A stretch of 64,000 bases of DNA, from contig CM049310.1 of the NCBI GenBank assembly GCA_026874595.1, forward strand, positions 69,451,556 to 69,515,555. The letters are read 5' to 3'. A program made the translations under genes and the position numbers. The DNA is from Sipunculus nudus (lineage: Eukaryota > Annelida > Sipuncula > Golfingiida > Sipunculidae). The notes below the pieces were generated by a model, which saw only the letters and a list, made by a program, of their open reading frames with translations, had not been told where the DNA came from and ran no database searches. Below, piece by piece: positions 56,165-64,000 of this stretch (positions are counted from its first letter, which is position 1; each line of letters begins with the position of its first letter).

Positions 56165-58285
56165 TAGGCTCCCCTGTATAACTATACCGGTTTTGTGGTC
56201 ATCTCCCCATATGTAGCTTGTTTATAGTAAGTATGCTTCCCTGTATAATTTACCGGTTTTGTGGTCATCTCCCCATGTAGCTTGGTTTCAGTTAGTATGC
56301 TGCCCTGTATAACTTTACCGGTTTTGTGGTCATCCTCCATGTAGCTTGGTTATAGTAAGTATGTTTCCCTGTATAACTTTCCCGGTTTTTTGGTCATCTC
56401 CCAATGTAGCTTGGTTTCAGTTAGTATGCTGCCCTATATAACTTTTCGGTTTTGTGGTCATCTCCCCATGTAGCTTGGTTATTGTAAGAATGCTGCCCTG
56501 TATAACTTTACATGTTTTGTGGTCATCTCCCCATGTAGCTTGGTTATAGTAAGAATGCTGCCCTGTATAACTATATGGTTTTGTGGTCATCTCCCCATGA
56601 AGCTTGGTTATTGTAAGAATGCTGCCCTGGAAAACTATACGGTTTTGTGGTCATCTCCCCATAGCTTGGTTATAGTAAGTATGCTGCCCTGTATAACTAT
56701 ACGGGTTTGTGGTCATCTCCCCATAGCTTGGTTATAGTAAGTATGCTACCCTGTATAACTATGCGGGTTTGTGGTCATCTCCCCATGTAGCTTGGTTATA
56801 GTAAGTATGCTGCCCTGTATAACTATACGGTTTTGTGGTCATCTCCCCATGTAGCTTGGTTATAGTAAGTATGCTGCCCTGTATAACTTTACCGGTTTTG
56901 TGGTCATCTTCCCATGTAGCGTGGCTATAGTAGGTATGCTGCCCTGTATAACTATACGGGTTTGTAGTCATCTCCCCATGTAGCTTGGTTATTGTAAGAA
57001 TGCTCTCCTGGAAAACTATACGGTGTTGTGGTCATCTCCCCATGTAGCTTGGTTATTGTAAGAATGCTCTCCTGGAAACTATACGGTTTTGTGGTCATCT
57101 CCCCATGTAGCTTGGTTATTGTAAGAATGCTCTCCTGCAAAACTATACGGTTTTGTGGTCATCTCCCCATGTAGCTTGGTTATTGTAAGAATGCTCTCCT
57201 GCAAAACTATACGGTTTTGTGGTCATCTCCCCATAGCTTGGTTATAGTAAGTATGCTGCCCTGTATAACTATACGGGTTTGTAGTCATCTCCCCATGTAG
57301 CTTGGTTATTGTAAGAATGCTCTCCTGGAAAACTATACGGTGTTGTGGTCATCTCCCCATAGCTTGGTTATAGTAAGTATGCTGCTCTGTATAACTGTAC
57401 GGTTTTGTGGTCATCTCCCCATGTAGCTTGGTTATTGTAAGAATGCTCTCCTGGAAACTATACGGTTTTGTGGTCATCTCCCCATGTAGCTTGGTTATTG
57501 TAAGAATGCTCTCCTGCAAAACTATACGGTTTTGTGGTCATCTCCCCATAGCTTGGTTATAGTAAGTATGCTGCCCTGTATAACTATACGGGTTTGTGGT
57601 CATCTCCCCATGTAGCTTGGTTACAGTAAGTATGCTGCCCTGTATAACTATACGGGTTTGTGGTCATCTCCCCATGTAGCTTGGCTATAGTAGGTATGCT
57701 GCCCTGTATAACTATACGGGTTTGTAGTCATCTCCCCATGTAGCTTGGTTATTGTAAGTATGCTGCCCTGTATAACTATTCGGTTTTGTGGTCATCTCCC
57801 CATAGCTTGGTTATAGTAAGTATGCTGCCCTGTATAACTATACGGGTTTGTGGTCATCTCCCCATGTAGCTTGGTTACAGTAAGTATGCTGCCCTGTATA
57901 ACTATACGGGTTTGTGGTCATCTCCCCATGTAGCTTGGCTATAGTAGGTATGCTGCCCTGTATAACTATACGGGTTTGTAGTCATCTCCCCATGTAGCTT
58001 GGTTATTGTAAGTATGCTGCCCTGTATAACTATTCGGTTTTGTGGTCATCTCCCCATAGCTTGGTTATAGTAAGTATGCTGCCCTGTATAACTATACGGG
58101 TTTGTAGTCATCTTCCCATGTAGCTTGGCTATAGTAGGTATGCTGCCCTGTATAACTATACGGGTTTGTAGTCATCTCCCCACGTAGCTTGGCTATAGTA
58201 GGTATATGCTGCCCTGTATAACTTTACGATTTTGTGGTCATCTCCCCATGTATTGCTATACGGTTTTATACCTGAGCTTGGTTAT
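56165..58285 (+). repeat. 62-64 bp satellite array, about 33 units
   Basis: The marker GGTCATCTCCCCAT recurs from 56197 to 58236 at 62-64 bp (for example 56521, 56585, 56649, 56711). The 62-bp units lack TG in CCCCATGTAGC. Two main variants exist: one with AGTATGCTGCCCTGTATAAC and one with AGAATGCTCTCCTGGAAAAC. The second dominates 57000-57240. Because 62 and 64 are not multiples of three, long frames over the array (56519-56737; 56759-56971 and 56952-57140 on -) are repeat translations. Edges are more degenerate than the centre. Confidence 0.95.
57541..58048 (+). repeat. 254-bp higher-order repeat within the satellite
   Basis: TCTCCCCATAGCTTGG begins at 57541, 57795 and 58049, exactly 254 bp apart each time. 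Between them the four monomers follow in the same order (one 62-bp and three 64-bp), including private variants GGTTACAGTAAG, GGCTATAGTAGG, GGGTTTGTAGTC and TATTCGG. The two full copies look almost identical by eye. Confidence 0.9.
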
Positions 58286-58329
58286 TGTAAGTATGGGTTT
58301 TGCGGTCATCTCTACATGCCTGCATCATT

Positions 58330-61000
58330 TCCTGCTGTAATCTACCTTTAAAAAAGAAAGAAATTGCTTAACTAATATTTAATGTCTATAATATAACACC
58401 GCTATACAAATATTATGTTTTTCCATTGGTTGGTTGGCTTGGCTATTTGCAAAACGACATCAACGGAATTTTATGAAATGGCGAGGATGGTTAGGTAAGC
58501 ACCCAATGAGTAATCCATTAAATGTCGAAAGCTTTCTGTATCACCATAATATATATTAAATTATTCTCTTTTTCCCACGGGAGCCGCCTATCAAGTAATA
58601 GGGTCAGCATTTGTCGAGCAACTGATCAGGCCACCCCGTGTTACTGAAGTGTTACACAGTATATATCACAGGACAGCTTGAAAGGGATATCCTGGCGGGG
58701 ATATTGAGGTAGTCGCACGATCACACACATCTGGTTCTAAAAAAACGGTTTCTTGGGTTACTTTAATGCCCGAAACAGGCTTTAAAGATTCAAGCCCAAT
58801 CTCGTCTAAATGTCTTATTGTGTTTGACTTATTGTTTAATTGCATCAGCCAGGAGGGTATGTCTCAATCCCCGTTCATGTGTATGTGTACGTGTGTGTTT
58901 GTGTATATTTATGTGTTTATTCACAACATCACTCGACAATTAACGAAATCTCATGAAATTATCAGGGCATTTCCGGAAGAACCTGTTTATTGCTGGTGTG
59001 GATCCGGCACATGATTCGGTTTCAGGAATATCATCAGGGAATATTTACACGTGTGGAGTAATTTATGCACGAGTTAACCTGGCGATATGTGCCGAACAGG
59101 TGAAAGCAAACCCGGGTTTGGGAGCAGTCCACATTGGCTATTGCAATCCTTAGATGCAGATTTCCGGAAGACTTATTAATTGGTGCTTGTCAGAATTTCG
59201 TTGTGTCAGTGGCAATAAAAGACAAATCTACCAGTTGAGGCCTTAAAAAATACAAATACTTAACTTGCTTTTATGAGATGCTCGTCCTGCCATAAATCGG
59301 GTGATTAATATAGTACATGAACTATATTCATCACCCGATATATGGTTATTTGAGACTATTATTAATAAATTACTAATAATTATATTTCAAAATGAAACTT
59401 CTACCTTGAAGCACGGTTTAGTTTATTTTAACTGTAATTATGCTTTTCTTCTCATTGGCATCTATTGTTCGAACTTAAAATATTAAGATATTTCTAATAT
59501 TTCCTAATCAACTTGAACGTAGCTTGTACAGTACTATTGTATATCGCAGTGAGAATGTTGCTGACCGTGACTGCACTTCTTCCAACTTTTTTTTAGGATT
59601 TTAAAATGACTTATCTAGTATCTGTCTCAAGTTTATGTGATTCAGTTGAGGAAAACAAGACGGGAACAGGTAACAGAAGAGAAATTGAAGTAATTAATAA
59701 TAAATGCATTTTTAAAGTGCTCTCTTATATTTCTAATATAACTAACTTAAATAATTTGAGTTTATTTTATTTTATTTCACATGACCATGAATAATTTATG
59801 TGATTTCTGGCTTACTTTGCTTACATATTTATGAACTTCTGGTATTCCTTCTAAGATTGGTTTCGAGATGGATGTATGACTTGTTGATCGACAAGCTGTT
59901 AGTAAACACAATACATGCTCCTAAGTTGACAAATAGCAAATAAAGTGCACATTGATTTTTTTGTGATTTAAAAAGATGAAACTATTAGATGTATTATTTG
60001 TTACTGAAAATGTCAGATATGCAGAAAACATCAATAATGCAGATAACTATAAAGTCAACAAATAGAAGACCGAGTTAGAGCAAGAGACAGATAACAATGT
60101 GCACAAAAGCTTAAAAATATTCACCCTTTAATCATTTAAGTGCGAAGGGGATACTTTCTAAATCTGTTCTTTCACACTTTCACAAAAAATAAGATCAGGC
60201 AAGTGACGACTTTATTTTGCAAAAAAAAGAAGGGAGAAAAGATACTTTTATTTTATAATTAGCAATTATCTAGATTATGATGCAATAAGTTGCTTCATTT
60301 GTTTCTTTCAGCTAAATTATATAAGGTGAATGTTTGCGAGCAGATGTCACAAGCACAAGTTGTTTCACTAAAAGGTAGATTATAGCAATCAGCAGGGTAA
60401 CACGTACCAGAGGGATATACCTCTGTTATAACTGGGGTTCTATATGACAGGAGCAAAATACTTTGAATCATTACAATTCAAATAAAATTAATGTAGTTTA
60501 ATGGATGTTTTGAAGAACGTTCCTAGATGTGTTAACTAACAGAATGAGAAATCTTAGTTTATTAAGGACGATTTAAATCATGTGATTGTGTCGGTGAACA
60601 AAGAGCATTTTAGCCAATCAAAGAATGGTGGGTGAATCAAAAACGATTAAAAAATCAGTATGCTATAGAAAGACAAACTCTATAACTTAAAAATAAAAAT
60701 AAAGCAAAATGGTTAAGAAATAAGAACACGATATGTAAAACATTACAAGTTAGCGGTTCACTTATTTCTTGGAAGCAATCCCCACCCCTATCATACTAAG
60801 AAGCCGTTTTAATTAATCAATGCGTAGTCTCGGTAAATTAGAGTCGTTGCGTTGCTCTGATCGTGGAAGGCATATTTCCCATGGTACATTTATCATATAT
60901 GTCTGAAGAGACGAGTTCATTTATAAATGACCACGGATGGTCCGTGCTTATTCAATCCAAGATCATCTGTCGCCGTCCATACCCTCATCCTTGACAGTGT
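58330..61000. other. Gene-free interval
   Basis: No exon or bounded repeat except the palindrome at 59296-59339. A-rich and T-rich short frames only. Confidence 0.4.
59296..59339. repeat. Near-perfect 19-bp inverted repeat (hairpin)
   Basis: The left arm ATCGGGTGATTAATATAGT and the right arm ACTATATTCATCACCCGAT are reverse complements with one mismatch, separated by ACATGA. It could form a 19-bp stem with a 6-nt loop. No surrounding tRNA or snoRNA signature. Confidence 0.85.
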
Positions 61001-61145
61001 GACTTAGGTTTAAGTAATTCATATACAACAAGATATCGGAAAAAAACATGTCCATCTCTAATTAGGACGGCAGGTGTATGTGAGTCGCTTTATCTGATTA
61101 GGTTTTGGTGACACTTGGTTGATTTTTTACCTTTCTAATGAATTT

Positions 61146-62690
61146 TTTAGCTCAGCTGACTGAAAGTCATATGAAGTATTGCAAAAACCTCTTTGTCCGT
61201 CGTCCGTTCGTCTGTTTGTCCGTCTGTCTGTCGTGCAGCCCGTTAACAGGGCATAAATCGTAATCGCTGGTTATAGAATCGTCTTACTGAAACCCCATGA
61301 AGTTCCATAAAAGTCTGCTTGGAAACTTGAAATAAGGTCATTCGGCATTTTTCGTCGCGCTATGGGACTCGTAAGTACCCCCTTGAATTATTAAAAAATT
61401 GATACTAAAGCTCAATATCTGAATAACTAATGCATTGATTGCCATGATTCTTTCCATGCATATTGATAATAAAATGTTACATTATTTCACGAGCTTAAGC
61501 AATCGTCCTTTATCCGATGTCCGTTAGCAAGGCACAAATCGTAACCGATTGACCCTAAAACGTTCAACTGTACACCAAGGTGGGTCCTTGGTATATCTCC
61601 TTGCCTTCTAAAAAGTAGGTCACTGTGACCCTTTATTTTGCGAGTAAGGCGCGCTTATGTTTTTTTCTTTTTTTCGTTTTTTTTTGTAGTTTGAAAATTT
61701 AGACTTGTGTTAGTGTACTGGGCTGCAAAACAAACGTTTTGCACTCAACTAAAACATTTTGCCTCAACAGCAAAGATAACATTGTCACCAAGCAAAAGAT
61801 GAATAAAATTGGTCCAGGCAGTTCTGCAGAACTGTTGCGGACACAACTGCAAAATTTTAACATTATCAGATGTATGAAAATCATATTTTAGATAAAATAT
61901 CTCAGTAATGATTACATAGATCTTTCTGAAATTCGGCAAGCTTATTCATTATGGAATGCACTTTCAGCAATGGAAGACTGGTGGATCCATCTACATTTTA
62001 TTTATTTTTACGCATTTGTACTTCGGTATTACGGCTGGCAAGGCACAAATCGTAACTGTTTGACCTATAAACTTCTCACTATCAAGATAGGTCCTTGGTA
62101 AATCTCCTTGCAAACCAAAAATAGGTCATTTTGACCTATGCTTGTGATCTACGCGCATTTTTTTTTCATTTTTAGCATTTAGAAAATCAGACTTGTGTTA
62201 GTGTTCTGGGCTGCAAAACAAAAATGTTGTACTCAACACTGAAATTTAAACATTGTGCATTAACATCCAGATATATTGTTATCATGCAAAAAAAATGAAG
62301 GAAACCGGCCCAGTCAGTTCGTCAAAACTGTTGCGGACACAATTGCAAAATTTTAACAATACCAGCTGTTGATGTATTATATTCATAATTTAGATGAAAT
62401 ATCTAATAATTAATTACATAGATCTTTCGGAAATTTGGCAGGCTTATTTTTATTGAATGCCCTTTCAGCTGTAGAATACTTGTGGCGCCATCTACATTTT
62501 CTATATTTTTATGTATTTCATTATCGTATTTTTTGTTTTCAGAAATCCCGGCTGGCCAGTTGTTATCAAGACAAAAATTCTAATTGCTTGGCGTAGATTT
62601 TTTTCATAATATCCTAGTAGGTCATTGGTAAACCTCCCTGGATACCAAAAAAAAAAACAAGTCAGCTGAGAGTCAGGACCCATGCTTCAT
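61146..62690 (+). mobile_element. Helitron-like element with 511-bp internal duplication
   Basis: The left end is AGCTCAGCTGACTGAAAGTC; the right end is CAGCTGAGAGTCAGGACCCA. CCGTTAACAGGGCATAAATC, GCGCTATGGGACTCGTAA and GCATTGATTGCCATGATT match words in the 41480-42716 element. GGCACAAATCGTAAC at 61531 recurs at 62042 (511 bp), together with CTTGTGTTAGTGT.CTGGGCT, AACTGTTGCGGACACAA and TTACATAGATCTTTC; a third start appears near 62551. No helicase or Rep is encoded. Some frames (61699-61939 on -) are element translations. Confidence 0.55.
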
Positions 62691-62739
62691 TTGTTTAATC
62701 TTGAAACTTAATATTTCACATGTGACGTGATATCTTTAA

Positions 62740-63110
62740 ATTATCACTCATATCTACTTTCAAATATAACGGCAGGTATAGCTTGAAATATTATTCATAA
62801 ATGAAACATTTCATATGCCATGCAATATCTAAAAAACGTTACTCCGGTCAGTTTCTATTTAAGAAAGTAGGAGTATCTTATAATTCAATTATCTGAAAAA
62901 GGATTTGGTGACACTTTGTACATTTCTTATTTATTTTTTTATGAATTCTTAAATTAAACATTTCCATGATATGCAATATCTCCACCTATATTATTAATGA
63001 TAAACTCTATTCAACATATGTCAATGTATATCATATCAGTCTCCTCACATAATTAGGTTTTAGATTCGTTATCGGTTTATTTCATATTTTTTTCTGAATT
63101 CTATATTCGG
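62740..63110 (+). repeat. Degenerate ~150-bp repeat flanking the element
   Basis: AAACATTTCATATGCCATGC..AATATCT (62802) and AAACATTTCCATGATATGCA..ATATCT (62957) are about 153 bp apart. GATTTGGTGACACTTTG (62903) resembles TTTTGGTGACACTTGG (61105) on the other side of the Helitron-like element, suggesting the element landed in a pre-existing array. Confidence 0.4.
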
Positions 63111-63882
63111 TTCTTAAGTCAAATTTCAGAATCAGTTACAAGGTAAAGTGCGTCTTTCTACTATTATTCTCATGTTTCACATGGGCGGTTACATTTTCTT
63201 GCGTGGGTTAAAATAATAAGAGTATCGGATGAACAAATCGGATTTTACATTATACAGATTTTTAATTAAGTACCCCTTTTAAGCATGTATTTGTTTTGTT
63301 TTTTTTTTTTATTTCCAATTTCACATAATTCACTTTGTTATACTTTCTTTTCTACGATCACACAACATAAAACTAAATTTAATAATAAAATATATTCTAA
63401 GTTTTCTTCTTCAGTGTGGCCTTAATTAAGTTCAATATCTTATTCATTTCATTGTCTCAATCTGGATAACATTCCTGACGTAATGTTTCATTTCTTTGCA
63501 ATTCAAATAATATTTGCAAATCAATGTGTGCTGTTCTTAGTCTGTCAAACATTTTCTCTTCTTTTACTCGAATACAGCTTTCCCCCTTTTCTCTCCCTTA
63601 CGTTTCATACCATCTACATTCTGCATTCTTTGTTGTTGTGCCATAATTGAATATCTACAAAAACAAATAATCAAAAGCTCACAAAATTTCTTGAATTATT
63701 GATTACTCAATAGAGTCCGACATTAACCCTGTCACTGGCTGGCGCCACTAGTCTCCCAAGTCTCTTGGCTGCAGATAAAATCTCCCCACAGACCAGGTTG
63801 CTTTGGGAGTCTGGGACCTCACTCATGGATGCTAACGCCCACGCATCAGAGATTATTACGACAGATCCATGCAAACTGGTCA

Positions 63883-64000
63883 TCATTCCTGTTTAAGCAG
63901 TGCCTCAGAGGTCTATTTTGTCCTCTTTATTAACTACATTAACGATAGTTTTGGGTTATATACAGAGCAAATTTATGTCACAATATTTTTGGACAGTGAC
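63883..64000 (+). pseudogene. LINE reverse transcriptase fragment running off the window
   Basis: AVPQRSILSSLL in one frame continues as LFINYINDSF and IYVTIFLDSD in another. These align with the RT block '(G)VPQGS.LGP.LF..YIND' followed by the catalytic 'FADD' box, here degraded to FLDSD. A frameshift separates the halves. It is truncated by the window edge; the clade is uncertain (CR1/Jockey-like wording). Confidence 0.65.

Noticed and set aside
56519-57140. Open frames on both strands with repeated peptide words (for example HGEMTTKPYS)
   Set aside because: They are translations of the 62-64 bp satellite; the unit is not a multiple of three and no start, splice or domain evidence exists.

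Overview
This is non-viral, non-bacterial genomic DNA from a marine-invertebrate-type animal. Its coding capacity is split into short exons with GT..AG introns, it is AT-rich with many microsatellites, and it is packed with decayed transposable elements of kinds common in mollusc and other lophotrochozoan genomes (Helitron-like elements with internal tandem arrays, CR1/L2- and L1-like LINEs, tRNA-derived SINEs, pogo-like MITEs). The assignment to molluscs or relatives is inference from style, not from a database match.

One host gene is supported. On the + strand, seven exons between 17632 and 37763 join in frame into about 375 residues plus a stop. They encode a multi-pass membrane protein of the drug/metabolite transporter superfamily, solute carrier family 35, most like SLC35F3/F4. 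The first coding exon(s) are not identified, so the 5' end is open. All six introns visible between these exons have GT..AG ends. The long ones are filled with transposons.

Layout. 1-17.6 kb holds no supported gene: microsatellites, a DNA transposon with inverted termini (9573-10286), a cluster of three pogo/Tigger-like elements with TA target sites (13290-13454, 14204-15854, 16444-17253), LINE debris and MITEs. 17.6-37.8 kb is the SLC35F-like gene. Intron 3 carries the 3' end of an L2/CR1-like LINE. Intron 4 carries a 3.8 kb hAT-like element (TTTTA target duplication), inside which sits a Helitron-like element with a 180-bp tandem array. Introns 5 and 6 carry related GGGGCGTCAATT-type MITEs in opposite orientation. 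40.3-48.5 kb holds a long decayed L1-like LINE on the - strand (ORF1, endonuclease, reverse transcriptase and C-terminal CCHC remnants), itself broken by a tRNA-derived SINE (11-bp target duplication) and a Helitron-like element. 48.7-49.6 kb is a minisatellite split by a hairpin-ended insertion. 53.9 kb has a remnant resembling a Mutator-like transposase domain. 56.2-58.3 kb is a 62-64 bp satellite of about 33 copies, with a 254-bp higher-order period in its right half. 61.1-62.7 kb is another Helitron-like element with a 511-bp internal duplication, and the window ends inside a LINE reverse transcriptase fragment.

No tRNA gene, rRNA, CRISPR array or intact transposase was found. The most informative material is the nested transposon stratigraphy and the divergent SLC35F gene. 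I did not find a clearly new enzymatic system. All family names rest on motif recognition by eye.
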